A DNA stretch of 64,000 nucleotides. Source: Tubulanus polymorphus. Taxonomy: Eukaryota; Nemertea; Palaeonemertea; Tubulaniformes; Tubulanidae. Positions 1 through 15,900 of the stretch are shown piece after piece (positions within the stretch are counted from its first letter, which is position 1; every line of letters begins with the position of its first letter). A model generated the notes under the pieces. That model was not told the origin of the DNA. It saw only the letters and a list, made by a program, of their open reading frames with translations, and did not search any database. The stretch spans positions 5,196,485 to 5,260,484 of the forward strand of contig NC_134027.1 of the NCBI RefSeq assembly GCF_964204645.1, read 5' to 3'. The position numbers were made by a program, and so were the translations under genes.

Positions 1-997
1 ATCAATATTGATAACATTTCGACCCTAAATCAATGGCATGCTGGCCAGTTAGTTCATACTTTGAAAAGGGCAGCAGAAGTGCAGTCGTTTCAGCTAATTA
101 CATCGCTAACAATCATGAAAATCATTCTCTTGAAGATTTCTATATATTTACAGTAGCATGATATAAATGAATTCTATAAAAAAATACAGCTCAGTTTACT
201 CTTTAGTCCCATTTTGCGAGAGCTAGGCAGGAAATAGCTTTCTGAGAAAAGGAAAATGACGACAAGATGGGAAATAATTATCTTGTGCGAGGTAATGTTG
301 CCATTAATGAGGGACAACACATTCTCCGTAAACAACAGAAACTATCTTCTTGGGAATAAATAACATGCCACGTCACATTACACTCAATCAAGTTAGGGGG
401 TTGTCACCAAACAATGCGCCATGCCATACCCATAATGGTAGATTTGGTACCCGTAATGAGGCCATAGAAACCTGTATAAACATTACGGTATGTCAATAAC
501 CCATAAACTCAGAGAAATCTCCATTATTTATAACTACAGTGTTCATTGTTGTTAATCAGAATTCTACCGTTTAGAAAATTGTCTTTCCATTTGGAGAAGT
601 ATTTTGTAAATTTCGATTACGTTATATTTTCAAGCATAATTTTCACATCACAATAACAGTGTTGTGGAAACATCTTTAAACTTATATGATGAAGTTGTCA
701 AGGCAACAAATAAAAACACAGAGGTGTGTGAGTCTTTATAAGTGCCTCAATCAAAAAAAGAAATGGTAGAATTACCATTATTGACTTGTCATTGCTGTGA
801 CTGTCAGATTAAATGAGGATTTTAGGTGTCTATCAATGTGGCATTAATAGACAAGATATCAAATCCTACTTATATCACTTTTACTGGCAATTTAAAACTG
901 GATGTTTGGAAGTGCCGGCACTTCATGAAAAACGAAACTACATTTGAATCACGACGCAACCATCTCCCTCTTAAAGTAGCAATCTTAGAAAACTTAC
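1..997 (-). other. RECK intron 5 (partial), no further exon found
   Basis: No exon with the next RECK cysteine pattern could be found on the minus strand here. An acceptor-like site near 244-250 opens a frame that stops after about a dozen codons. The next RECK exon probably lies outside the window. Confidence 0.5.
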
Positions 998-3900
998 TTT
1001 GCGGCAGTTTCTTTCACATCCTTCAGACAATATCGAATCGCAGCATAGTCGGCCATTCCATACTTTAATTTCTTGTATGGCTGTAAATATCAAAATAGAT
1101 ATTCCCTTGTATAAAGTGGAGATCTAATCTATTCTTACACCTAAAAAATTTGTTGCGCATGATTTTATCTTATTGGTTTATGTAAGATAAGGTGAGACAA
1201 GGTGAGAAATAGGATAGGACAGGATGTATGTAGGAGGTTATCAAATGATGTAGCATTATAAGAAGTACTGGGCATCACATATTAGCACATAATAATAATA
1301 TAGAATGAAAAATCAGCATTAAAAGGTATCATTAATGGACAGAATTCGACTGCAGTTTTTCTGCATAGAAGACAAACGTCAATTACTGATAGTCACTTTC
1401 TCTAGATAGCAACTGAGTTTGATGCAACCCCACCCATCTTAGTCATACACACACATATATATACAGACTTCTTCAATACTTCTCAACAGCATCAAACAAA
1501 CACGATTAAAACACGTATTTCGTAATGGATTTAAGGTATTCGATATATATGAACTTGATGATGAAAATGATAAAATTTGCCAGAGTATATATTTCTTTTC
1601 AATTCAGTACCCATGCTTTTAATTTAGGACTATACGGTTCCATTATAGAAGTCCTTAGAATAAATGATAACTATTGGAATGGTTCGCTCATTTCGTTACC
1701 ATTAGTTACCTTTGAAAATTGCTATAAACGACATTATGAAAGAAGATATTAAAGCCTGACAAATGAACATTGCACCGCCTCTGGCAAGAACTCACTACTT
1801 TTTGAAGTTTATCCGCCAGTATGTTGCTAGGTTACGAAAACTTACCTGTAAATGTATTGTTAATGCATCTCCACATGTCTGACTGTCAATTAGAAAAAAA
1901 TGTACATTATTAATATACCTAATATAAGTCACACATGATTTTCAAAAACGCAGTTCCAATTATTTGCAAAGGTTATATGAATTCATAAGTACATTCTTCA
2001 AGCCTAGATCTATGGGATTTTCTATGACATGTAATCAAATGTAAAAGAGTTTTCCAATTGTTCACAACTTTATTTAGCTGACGCAACTGTGGCCTGGTCA
2101 GTGTACATTGTCAATGGTCAGAGAAAAGTCGATTTAATTGGATACTGGTGTCACAAAGAAGAGAGAATCACTAATCAAACTGGTCTTGTAGATTATATGA
2201 ACTGGTCGAAGATTAAATTTATAGATTCGGCTATACGACTGTATCAGCTGCCCAACTGCTGTACCGAGGCCACGATCATGAGAACTTCGTTTCACAATGA
2301 AATTGCAAAATCCACCAAGTTATAAATCCGAATCTGATGAAAAAGTAACATATATATTCATATTTCAAAGTTTGAGCACCCCTTATATGTAATTTCTAAA
2401 ATTTGTTAAGATTCACGCCAGAAAATCTGTTTTCAATAATAAGAAATCTCAGTTCAGCAAACATATTGCCTTGATTCATGTGATTTTACAATCATCATTC
2501 ATACTATAAAGAAAAAGTATACAGGTCTTAAATTGGAAGCTAAACGTAAAAATAACGAAGCCGAGCCTAATAAGGTTGAGTTTTATTGTCTGACAGAATT
2601 GAACGCTGAATCACTCACTCGCCCCAGTCTCAACGGACTTGTTTTTATTTGTGCAATCCTAACAAAAACTTTCGGGCAACCTTTTGTCTCGGGCATTGGT
2701 GGAAATGATTGACAGTTGACTGGTCGCTAGGAGACAGCGCGATGTCAGATGACGGGAAATCCGGTCGCTGTATGTCCATGTAATACCCGACGAGCAATTA
2801 ACAACCTGAGGTCATATAGCGCCAAACACACGCAGGTCATGCATGCACAGCCCGTCTATTCCAATATCGCACTTGATTACCGGTTGTTCGGTTATTTCAA
2901 AAACTATTCGAACCTCGAATTAAACGAGTTATCATCGCTACATAGTCTTAAGCTAGATTCTAACTTAGACAAAAGCCTAAGTTTCTTATTGATGGTATTG
3001 AAGTATAAATGGTCAAGTAAGAACTAGAACATCGCACAACTTGCATCATTCGTCGCTATGATACCTTGTCCAGCAGCAATGAGCTGATGGTGGATAGCCA
3101 TTGATGGGTGTAATGTAGCGAAGAGCTGATTTGAGCCTGATTGCCGAACAAGTGTCGCAGTAAGAGAAGATCCATCACTCTACGACTGACGCTGACATGA
3201 GAAACATTTGACAACTTAAATCAGCCTCCAGAGATGCATGGTCTAAACAAACCAACACCTCATTAACGGCTGAAACAAGACACAACTACTGCCTTTGATG
3301 ACAAGCAGAGGAAAATAGTTTTAACCCTTTTACAATGAGTTTGCAATCTATAGCAAACACAGGACGGTCCCTTGATCCCACCGATCTTGGTTCCCATTCA
3401 AGCCCAAGAAGTGTTCCTCGCTGTAATACCTTAGAAACCTTAGTCGTTACAACCATATAGAGCATAGCTACCAGATTTGAAAGGCTAAAGCCCAATCCAT
3501 ATACGATGCAGGGAAACAAGAACAAGGATGCAGGTGACAGAAACATGTTTCTGATCGTTTTCCCGTGTCGTGTGCGTTTACGAGAAGCAAGTCACATGGT
3601 TTCCCAGATCAAACATGTTTAATTCCATGTTTCGATGTCTTCCTGCGCCGTGTGCATTGGGCTTAAGCCTAACAGATCGAATCTCTCCAATATTCCCCAT
3701 TCAAACACCCCCGTCTTCGTTGTCGAGAATTTCCTGCGTTCGTAGAAATGCTGTCACTGAAAATTCTCAATGTTCCACATTCTTGAACGCACAATTGACT
3801 TTAAATGAAGAGAATTGCGGAACGTCAAGAATGTCGGTTATTCAGCGTGAAATGAGAATATCATGAATTTATAACCAATTGATGTGAATCGTCAAGACAA

Positions 3901-6900
3901 CGTAGCGTTAACTGGTGACATTGTTGCAATCGACGCGAATAAATTCAAACTGATGACATGAGATACATGACAGTACCCGCGGGAGTAGAGTAGGTTTTAT
4001 CAAAAATACCTCGACACAACGAGGTGTAAATTAATGTTTTATCGTAGTGGCAGAATGGATGGTGATGACTCGACAGTCACTAACCCGTGCTGTCAGGAAA
4101 GCTCAGGTGAAAATAAAATCCATCTTATCAGTTTATCAGTGGCTTAGTCAAGGAAGTGATAGTCATATTCGTGGGTGATGAAAAGGATATAAGGGGCGGG
4201 CATCGCGGATTGGTTGTATTCCATAGGGGAATTCGGCAAGTACGATTCAATCTAATTACCATAGATGATGGACAAGTTTCTGCGAGTTTAGCCAATTTTT
4301 CCATCTGATAACGAGCTGTTCCATACGTATCGGTCTGAAAAATATCCGAATTGAACAAATTCAGTTAATAAACATAAAAAGTCAAATTATTTGAACATAT
4401 TTCTAAAGGCAAAATAAGTATCTGGAAGTTTTTCGGAAACTATTTTGATTGAGCAGAGGGCAATCCAGAAATATTCTAGAAGTCAATTCACTTGGAATTA
4501 ACATATCCCTGCGCCATTGGTAATCAATATACCTATTCGATGAATAATTCCCAGTTTGTGGTCCAATCTTACAAGATAACCAAATATCCTAGGAATGATA
4601 ATACGCTGTATGAGGGTGGTAAGGATGTTTGACACTGCGGGGCTTTAGGGATATCGGTACATGCATTTAATGCCGACTTGATGGAAATGTAACCTGTTTA
4701 ACTTAGATTGAATTACTCTGGTTAAACATGTTAGATTCAGCAGGTGAACAACAAACAAGCAGCAGAGTTCACTATATCAGATACCAAACCAACTGATCAG
4801 ATCAAGTTCAGGTCAAAAAGTGAAATGTTCAGTAATAATTTCAAAATCAATATTGTTCTTTCCCACGTGATAGCTTCTAATTTCATCCACGTTCCAGCCA
4901 CTCTAAAAGCTGTATGATTTTACCTTTTCGCATTCTTGGTGACAAGCGGCATTATCAACAACCAAACTACAGCATCCATGATTTTTCCCTACAAATAAAG
5001 AAATAAATAAAAAACATTAAAAACCATATCTGTTTTCCATGGACATATACATCATTTCTAGATTCAAATGGAAAAGTTGCCATGGAAATAGTTTTAGGGT
5101 GAACAAAACGATTGAGTTCTAACAAGAACTGCGGGCAACAATTGAAAGCAAATTAGACGGAAACGAAGCTTTGTAGAAGATCAAACAGGGAAAGAAAAGG
5201 GAGCACTTTCACTCGAGGAATGAGCGAAGTTATATTGACATAATCAGAAATAATCAAACACCTAATCATTTCATAGTAAACAGAAAGTGTAATCAAACAC
5301 GGTTTCTTCTAGATTCACATTACACATTATAAAGTGCTTAGGCTTTCATCTTATTTCACCATTTCACAAATTTTTTTCAATACTGATTTATAGCGTGCAG
5401 GTTGACTGAAATTCAAACAATGAAATTGAAATGTACGGTGAAAAAAATCAAATTTTGAATACTCGATTTAACGACAGAATTTTCACATTATGAGAAAATG
5501 CCTTTTAATTCATCTAGCACAGCTATATCTATCGGGAAATAATAAACGCATCACAAACTCTTGTGCTCATGTCGTCAATCTGAAACCATTCCGAGAATCA
5601 GCTTTCACCGACATCTATTTCGTGCGGTTAACATGAAATATGATTTCTGACTCGAAGTAATGAAAATTCAAATTCCGAATGAGAGATGGATCTCACTACG
5701 AGCTGAAGCCACGAGATTTGATAAACGTCGATTATTTCCGATGATATCCGACAGAAAGATGGGAGGTGAGATATTGACAGTTAAGTAATGGCTTCCGACT
5801 TATGAAGACCTATCAAAAAACATCGAAAGCTTTTAAAATTAGAATGTGATGCAACACCAGAATATTAAGATAATAGGACTGGGCCACTGCTGTGCTAAAA
5901 CCCCTACAGTTATTCGCTCAGCACCTGTCTCTTAGCCGCCGATGTGTACTGATCCACAAAGTTAATGCAAGCAAAAAATGTGTAAAACAGAAATTTGAAC
6001 CATTCCAGATTGTTTGAAAGTATATCATTACTGAGTCTGGCACTGTAGGGAATACTCTATACCCAATGATGCTTTCCTACCCCCTACATGCTTCGAACAT
6101 TTATTACAAGTTCTAATTGGCCAGGGGAACCGGTAAACCGGTAAGTAGAATGGTAAGCTTCAATGCTCTTAGTTTCAGAAATCCAGACTTCGAAGATAGC
6201 ACGGAAACGAAATCCTGCTGATTTTAGAAGATAGAAGTCTCTGCGAACACAGTATGAAAACATATCAGAAAATCCAACCATGTGTTGAGAATTTGATCAA
6301 CAAACCGTTTCGCACATACTCAACTGATTAATCAACAAATCATTAAATGCAATCCTATCAAAAATACGTGTCAGAACAAGAGTTTGAATTTGGCTATATT
6401 TAATTCATCTTTAATTGTGAGGTCTGTGCTCTTTGATGACATTGTTGTGGCGTTTCGACTGGTCTAAGACGATCAAATAAAACATAACTTCGTACCAAAT
6501 AGGTTGATTATGTATGAACCAAATTGGTCTTTGAGCTGTATAATGATAAGAATATTTCAAACCGCACCTCGGCGAAGGAGCTTAAACGAGCTCAAACGAA
6601 AAGAGATTACCGATGATATTTCATACGAAAAATACTGCTCAATAATAGAGCCACCAGTATTGACTGTTTCCACGGAGAATACCAGAACGCAAAAATTAAT
6701 CTCACCACAAATAATTACGGAGAGATTTCGCCGTAGGCCGATATTTTCTGGTTGTATGATCTCCCCGTCTTCGCGAAGCTTTTAGCAAAAACACATATTA
6801 GTATTGGGTGAATAACGAACAATGTTCAGTATTTTCCATTAAGGAATGTAGATATAGTGACTGTAGCCACGGGCGTAAAATAGCAAATACGTAGAGACAG

Positions 6901-9900
6901 ACAAGTGTTCCTCATGAAAGAATTGACCAATTTCTGCAGGCCCTGCGCACTAATCTTCATGGGTAAAAAATTGACGAAGGAAACGTTCATAAAAGCATAA
7001 AACTTTCTAAATATCTAAACAAAATCTTAAACAAAAAATCATAGATCATATATCGCCAGTGTTGTCATCATTACTTTTTAAAATTACCAAAGCTACCAAC
7101 ACTTAGGCCTATAGTGATCTCAAATTTCATAGAATTGATTGAGAAATAGTCTGAATCACCGTTAAAGTTAAGCAGTTATCAAATTTCCACGAAGAGCGTC
7201 AAATAAGGATATGATTTTAATCCTTCAGACCACCGACGAAATAAGAATTCATTGTTAGAAAGTGTGAATAACATCTTTCTCTTCATTTGATACACATTTT
7301 CACACATACAAATATTTGCTCCTATTCTGCGCGTTGGGAATGAAAATCATTTCATTCTTTCTTGGCTTGCACTTAGTTGTAGGTGGCTTAATGGAGCCGA
7401 TATTTGCTCAATCAAATCTCCTATAGATTTGCACTATTTTATATCATTCTTGTATTAAATCCTTTTCAAATGATGAACCGATGAAGGAAAATATTTCTTT
7501 ATATTCCATATATTTACCTAAAGTGTCTTATTTCTTATTCAATACATACGCAGGGCTTCAATTAAAATTCCTTTTACCGGAACACACAACCAGTTTAACA
7601 GATAGAGTTCACTATAGTTTATGTTTAGATTGTCCCCTTTGATTCATATTTAATATCTTTCTATCAGTATACGAAGGAAGGTTTCTTGTCATTTCGTCGA
7701 CTATGGACTTGCAGCTGACACGTTCACTTGAGCAAATGAAAAGACTCAATACAGATGATTGTAACAAAGATGGATTTTCGTGTGGAAGTGCTTATGAAGA
7801 ATAGGAATTTAAACCTATCAAAACGTCTCCTTTCAAGTTTATAAAATGCCCTATCCCTCGCTAGCAAAAGGAACAGAGCATGTCAGCACTCACTGCCTTA
7901 CAATTATCTCAAACACAACCTGGTATTGGTGGGAGAGGTTACAGTAAGGGTGATGGTGTCCAAAAAAGGCTGGACAAGAACGATAATGAGTTCGCCACAT
8001 CATGCTGGTAGCGTATAGAGGCTAGGTAGGAGGTGGACAAATTATCACCTGAGAAAAAAACAGACTATAATCAGAAACCTGCATTAGAGGTGGCGCTTTT
8101 AACACCTGAGAACAATCTACTCGTCGTCATGGCGTTGTATTTTTAATCGTACTTCGATTGTTGTAATTTTTTCCATCAAATCGAAAGAGAACAATGCGTT
8201 TCGATACAGCTCGGCTGTTATTATCACGCATTAGCGACTGGCCAGAGTTGAAGTACTTTCCCGAAGGGAAACTCAACCCGGGCTATAATTTCGGCGTCTT
8301 TGTGGTGCCCCTCGTGAAACAAATTTGAAGACGAACCGCAACAAAGAAGCATGAAATAGCTGCACACCCTAATAATTTCCACAATTAATGTCTTTTTATG
8401 GATTGCCGATGGCATCTTGAAAGTTCTTGTGTATTTAAATACATCTAAGCCTAGCCCGAGGTTGCCTATAGAAATGAGGCGACTGTTAAGCTACTATAAC
8501 CGAGCTATTTCTGTAGTTAGCTCTACCTCCAACTGTGTCCTAATCTCAACCATAGAAACAATTAAGGCGCTGACTCCACTTCAGTTTTTTCGCCATTTTA
8601 TCTACAACAATGCAACGACAAATTTAAACGTATCTCGGACATGAAAAATCTGCTCATTTTGTTCATTTCTTTGTTGGCGTGAATGTCTTGAAATGTCTTG
8701 GAGAGGCGAGGGTTAATATATCACAGCTGTCAATCATTTCTTATAAATGCGGGCTGATACAAAGACGAGGCATTGCAAACATGATCATCTGTAGTCCAGG
8801 AACAATACCTCTTTTCAACTATTCAGTGGACACCTATTAGGAGCTATGGCACTTAACACATAGAATAGGCTTAAAATGGTCTCATCATAACAATTAGTTT
8901 CTCAGTCTTTTTAAGGCGTAAAATAAGACTAATGCCAAGACGTCTTTCTAGAAAATAGTGCCTATTATATTCAACACAAAATACCTATATTAGTATATAT
9001 TTCAATGACCTGCCTTCCTAATAATTATATTTAAATTAAGCCTTTTGACATTAAATATACTTTGTATTGAAATATGAAACCTAATAACTCGCAACAACAA
9101 TGAACCATGAGACTGTTGTCCCTCGTTAGACATAGATAGTAATCCAGGTAGGATTTTAATTACACATTCCACGGTATAAATGTTGTATTCAGTTTTCGTT
9201 TCAAAGTTTAATGAATGGCGATGTTAAGTTCAAACACCGTAACATTAACTCTGAAATCAAAATCAAGAGCGAGTTCTATGAAAAATACGATTTGATCATT
9301 TCCTATCATCAGTTGAAAGGATAACACCTGATTTTAGAGTATAGTTAATTAACAGTTGAAATGTTGGTTATTACTATTGCTGTATTAACACAACAGGTAT
9401 TTACTATTGACAGGTGAAGATGAACACCTGCTCAATACTGTTAACTCGTATATACATTATATCTAGGATTTTCGATCACTGAGGATTAAAGTTGTGATCG
9501 AAATCTCCTTCTGAAGTTCATATAATTGATAAGATCGAAGAGATATTATGATTATTATATATAAAAAGAGATTATGCAGATCATTCTCACAGTGGTAGTA
9601 ACGATTACGAGGTGCAAACTTCAAAAAGTCGTCACATTGTTTTGCAAATCACGATGAAGCTAATCGGAAAACTGCTCGTCTATAACGAGAGCAACTCTTT
9701 GCATTCAAATGAGTCTAAATCGAGTTTAAAATCTGCGGAATTTAATTCAAAACAGAAACTGCAGCGATCTACACATGTGAATCATCATCATCAGCTATTT
9801 TACACTGGTTTCTTCCAGTTTTACTTCCTCATCTTTTATTTCCATTGTTACGAGAAGTACCCGGTAACCACTGGCAACAGAACACAGCCATGTTGTTTGA

Positions 9901-12900
9901 AAGTTTTTGAGGAGGTCTGAGTCACCGCGGCACGCAAGTGGGAGAGACCAGCGATTTTCTGCTGAATCTAGACAATATTATAAGGCGACTGTTTCATTAT
10001 GTAAATTTCCCGCAGTATAAACAAACTTTGCGTATTCCGAACAAAAATTCTAATCCCGACAATTTTCCAGTATCTTAGCAATTTCATCGGCGACATCGGT
10101 AATAGCCAGCGATTGTTGATAAGTTATCTTGGTACGAGCCTCCGCATTCATCCTCACGGGAATTAAATCTGATAAAACAAAAACAATTGCCAATTCGTTT
10201 GTTGGGAGAATTAACGCTTAAACCTTGTAACAAACGGCATTATATTCAAACTAGACTCGAAGAAACGAACGAGATACGACAATCCTGACGAACAATGACG
10301 ATAGTTGAAATTCAAACTGTATCGTCTCCTAAATACAAAGGGTCAAGACACCTGCATCTTTAGAGAGACGTTTCCCATGATGTGACCATCAGTTTAGAAG
10401 ATGTCAAATCGAGCGTGCAAACTTCATGCCCAAATCTAACGCATCATTTCCCTTGCGGTAGTGAAATATGTAGACAGATTTTCGTCATGTGGGGAAAGCA
10501 TCTCCGATTCCGTCAAATCTCTACAGCATTCTGATTGTTGCCTTCAGACAGAACTGAATTTCAGATTAGGTTTCATCCTTGTTTATTGTTATATTTTAAT
10601 CCTGAGGAGATTAGAATTCACAAGCCACTAATTTTGAAGGATTATTTAGCGAACTGGCATAATAGTGACCCCTGTAATGACTTCGTATTAATTTGTTGAA
10701 CTTTAAGCCGATCAGATAAACCAAATGCATGCATGCTTCACAAGTCAGACTCCAATCTAATTTAACCAATTCAATCAGGTGTAAATTTGAAAACTGTACT
10801 TTACCGAAATCCTTGCAAAATTTGATGAAAGGTTCATTCGATAATGACAAAATTCATGAGAAAGTCAGGCATTAAAATCATTCAACTATCATTCTGCAGA
10901 TTAAAATTATTTCATTTTCTTGATTGGACTTGTAGTTTCGGTTAGCTGTCATTGGTTTCATACAATTTCAACCTCCCACTCCGACGGGACAAAAACTTTT
11001 TAGTTGTCTGATCTAAACCTTTGCTGTCAGTACGGATTTTCCTGTTGGCTGAAATTGACGTTTATCCTTCGTATGGGTTGATTAAGAGGCCGATTTTCAT
11101 ATGTCACCTCTTCATCTGTTTCCGTCACTGAATTGAAGTATTCTTTTACTGAAGACAATGAGAAGCTTTTTTACATTCGACTCCTTTAATCACTTGATTA
11201 AAATGAATTTCTCAGGTATACTTAACATACACTTGAGATTTTCCCACGGGGGTTTTATGTTGAAACTAATTCAGCTAGATTCGGAAGAGAAATATTGCAA
11301 GTATATTGCACCAATCATGAGATCAATTGAGACAATAAAACTATGATCAAAAATACATTACCGACAACTTCTGCGATCTTGACATTGTAACGAGTCAATA
11401 ATAGAATATCTTATAAGATATCTAATGAAAATTTCATATGAGGGTGAGTATATAGTCTAGTTAACTATTTAATGTTTAGAGGGTATCAATGTGATGAATT
11501 ATTCCACATGAAAAGCACATTTGACAATGCTATATTGATGATACATGAACTTAATTCTCCACTAGTATAGAACTGTAGTTTCAGTTTCATACATCCAAAA
11601 TCACACACGGATGAATGAATATCGCTAAAGGCTCTAGTCAGAAGCACTCTGTTGATTCATTTTCACGTTCCTGGCTTAATGAATTTCTCATGATAATGAT
11701 TACTATAGTTAATTTAGATAATGATTTAATACACTGTAAGTATGCGCGGTATACAATTATTTCAATTAGTAAATGTTTTCACCCAGACAACTAGACTGCT
11801 CTAAATTGAAGTGGTAAAAATGGCGGCTAAAATAACAGCAACCATTTAACTAAATGGTTTGAGCTGACATAAGTCGGGTTCTTTTGATCAGAAGTAATGG
11901 ACTTGCGAACTTATTTCCCGAGCTATTAGGAGAGATTTGTCAAACGAAACTGTGAGGGGATTGGATGTATCTCTTTCAAATGTATCCATTTGATGTTGGA
12001 AAACATTTGATATGATTGAAGATCGGAAATAACTTCTACATGGTGACCTGGTTACTAAGGTAACATACATAACAACATTGTTGTGAGGTTTGATTGACAG
12101 ATTGTTTTCTAATAGGTGCTGCACACGTAGCTGTCAGTCATTTGATAGATAGTAGCAAGAGGTGCATCATCCAGTAGGACTGTACAGGTGTGTAGGTAAA
12201 ACATGCTCATCAGAGTTGCTGCAATAATGGACTGCAACAATGTTGCCCTAAATTCAAACGCACCATCCATCAATAAACTGAAGTCAATAACAAAGTAGTG
12301 AGTGAATACATCCACGAGGTCTGCAAATGGAGGAGGAAGTTCACTGCTTTTGAAAATTCACTTCAATTGAAAATTTTCTTCAACTTCCATTTCAAAATCA
12401 TTCATCGAAGAGCTCTCTTACATAATCAACTATGTTATACGAATGAAAACCGATGTGGTCATTTTTGAAGTAATCATTCACGATGATGCCAAGGGTTAAT
12501 AGAACATTGGAAGCCAATATCAAACCTCACAAGTGGCTATGGATCATTTCAGAATACACTGCACAACATGAGGATGGCCACACGTTCCCCGACAAGTCCT
12601 GATTTCTAGTCATGTTTTCCAACACGAATGTCCTGCATACTCGATACAGGTTGTGGACATTTTTATACGGTTATCAATAATCAATATGAAGTCTGATTCA
12701 TGTACTACAGAAAGCACGGAGAGGGAAAGAGAGAGAGAGAGACGGATGGAAGAAAAACTCTTTACGACAGGTACCGGTAGCTGCAAATCAATCCATAGCA
12801 ACCGCTGAATACAATTAAGAACAGTTGGGATCATCTCAAATCAAAGTTCTGTGATAATGTCCTCCAAAAATTCCAAAAACCTCAGCCTCAGCCAGGGCCG

Positions 12901-15900
12901 GATAGACGAGCTGACAAGACGCGTCATTTCAGCAGATTGTCAGATTTTTTACCATTCTTCTGAACAGTGCCTAATGGTGGCTGTTAATGTGACTTCCTGC
13001 CAAGTGTCGGAAAGGATGGAAGTTGTCCTGACAATAAAAACCTGACAGACACTGTGGACACATAATCATTCAGGAAAAAATTCAAGGTATGCATATTTGA
13101 GCTGAGAACAATTCCTTGAACAATGGCACTCAGTTTACAGCTTAGTATCTTCTTAATCCTAGTTCAATAATCTCCAATAAGATATAAAGGTGAATTTTTA
13201 TCTTCATGCCTCAAGCCACCCGTTGGAAAGATCCATAAAACGCGTATGAAATAATGTAAAAATATTCTCTGTGGCCGACGCTCAGCAAGATGAAAAGAAA
13301 ACAGATTATAAACTACTGGTTATTATCCGTGGTGATGTCTTCATCACCATCGATAAAAAACTACATCCCACACAAAGAACAAAGCATTTCATAATCCGTC
13401 TGTCATCAGTAATGGCACATAACTAGTCAGCCATCTCCAGTCTGTCATTGGTCAGACATACAGATTTTTGCTGCTTATTCAATTTGAGATATTTTTCTTT
13501 AATTCATAAAGATTTATTTATGGTACATCATATGAATTGTCTGTGGGAAAGACAGGAAAATTAGTTTAAAGGAAATCAAAACATTTGTGCATGCAATTCC
13601 TATGATTCTCATGTTCTTTCCTTTTTTCATCATCTTGAGTAAATGAATATTGATGTAGTTTAAGTTTGGAAATGTCGCCTTTCGAAGATTTCTACTTTGT
13701 TTTTAAGAACTACCTCCTCAGATATATCTGGATACACTGAAGCTGTTAACTGCTGGACCACAGGAGGCTGAAGAATGATGAGTCAATGAGCCTTTGGTCT
13801 GTATTTACTTTGAGCATCATTTCCACTGGAATCTACAACAAACTCATGAATTCAGAATATCCGTTTTCACCTGAACTATCAAGTCAGGAAAACTTCCTAT
13901 GATTTACAAAGTAAAATTAATTTTTCGACAAAATTAAATTTACATCCTCAGAAAATCTAGATTTTCATACAGGTAAAATCGATGACATTTGATTGACGGG
14001 ATGAGGTAATGATTTATTTGTACTGCAATCGCGATGAAGTATAAGGGTTAAAGGAACATATTACTCATGTCAGGGATGTAGATTCTAGTATTCAATCACT
14101 TTCTATTCTACTGCACCAGACATTATGTCATTCCTATCCACAAACTAACTAATTACATTACGCCAAACTTGATAGTGATGATGTTTAACAACTTTATGCA
14201 ATAAAAAATTATCGATTTTTTCATTTCGGCAAAATCCTTTTATCGGTTTCTGCTGCTGTTCCAAAAACAGTAAATTCAAAACAGCATGTTTATATCTTCA
14301 GTCTGTATAAATGTCACATATTTGATCAGTTACAAGTTTCTCAAGTGCATCAACTAGAAAACAATAAGGCAATATTGAACTGTCGTAAAACATAACTGTT
14401 TAAGTGATGGATAGTTGTTATTCTTTTCCAAATGTGCACTAACAATGATAAGACAGGGATGTTAATCAAAACATCATTTCAGCAATAAATCAACTTCATT
14501 ATAAGGACAGTAAGTAATAAGGAATAATGAGATAATTAATTCGATAAAGATAAGTTCAGGAGAGCAAAGAAATCATAAAACTTACATAACTAGTGCCTGA
14601 TAACCTTTACAGTAACTGCTTATCTCATTGATAGTAAACAGTTTGCTTATTAACCATTAAATATGTCAAATAGCAAGATAAAACATTGCACTGACTGACA
14701 GAACACTTTATTAACTAAGATAGCTATGAAAAACGGTACTTTCAGAGTTGAATTTCACTGAGAAATGTCTTGATGGAATATATGACGTTATGATGTTATG
14801 CCTGGAGCACTTTTATGAAGTGGAGGCAGTCACAATTCTTTTTTTCACCCTATAAATAATGCAAACCCTCTGTACGCCTATGTGTGTGAATTTGAACTTT
14901 TCATGTTTAAGAACTTAGCGAAAATGGATCTCGTATTGTTCGTGAATAGAAATGCCGACTTTTGAACTTATCATTTTTTCATAAATTATTGAGAAACCGC
15001 CGCTGTATTTTTCAGGAGTTCAATCAGTTCTCTATATTATCATACAAATACTGAAGCGTAACGCACAGTTCTACAGACGTGTTTATCTATATTTATGATA
15101 GCTGCCGGGATAATACTAACCTCTCTGCTTATTGGCGAATATACAACTGTAACATTTTACATATCAGGTATTTCTGCGATGTTGAAAATTCATGCCATTG
15201 GGCCGCAGATCAGCCATTAACTTACTACGTGCAAAGCTAGCTTATGGTGAAAGTTCTTATTTTGACCAGCACCTGTACTGATCCTACAGACAGGATGCAT
15301 CGTAACTGGAAATCAGATCATTCGCTGATTACAGGTGCTGATCTATCTTGGGAAAAACAAACAGTGAAAACCACTTAATTCTCACTGCCTCTTATCAATA
15401 AGAAAATAAGGTGTTTATCACCTGACTTATCGGTTCAGGTGATTTCATGTTGGATCTCGGCTCAATACCAGAGGAAGGTCTCGGTATGTAACTGAACCTT
15501 CTGAACTCAAAATCCCTCAAATCGAACAATTCTACATCAAAAGATGATATAACTAAATCAGATATAGGCCTAAGTATTAAAAAAGCTATATATCTAACTG
15601 TGATACAGAAATTTCGAGCGATCAGTGAACTAAGGCTCCTCAAAAGAGAATAAAACAAGTATTCTACATGTATGACATACATGAAAAGAAACCCTATTTG
15701 TCACGAATGACAGAGAAAAACTGAACACTTCAAAAAGCCTAACAGATTTCGATCTGTAAAATGCCAATCAAAAGTTGAATAGCCTACATGCGCACTGTCT
15801 GTCAAAGCTAGTCTTTTTATGGCCAATTTTCAAAATGATACCTGTACAAAAGCGCTGAAGCATATTATTTAACACAATTTTCTGAGTTCGCTACAACCAC

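Noticed and set aside
403-459. A minus-strand segment that keeps an alternative frame of RECK exons 4-5 open to a stop
   Set aside because: That frame loses the RECK cysteine pattern, so the match is coincidental.
2078-2325. A plus-strand frame after a TTTATTTAG acceptor, reading VAWSVYIVNGQRKVDL
   Set aside because: Looks exon-like, but no ATG, no matching donor or neighbouring exon on that strand, and no family recognised.
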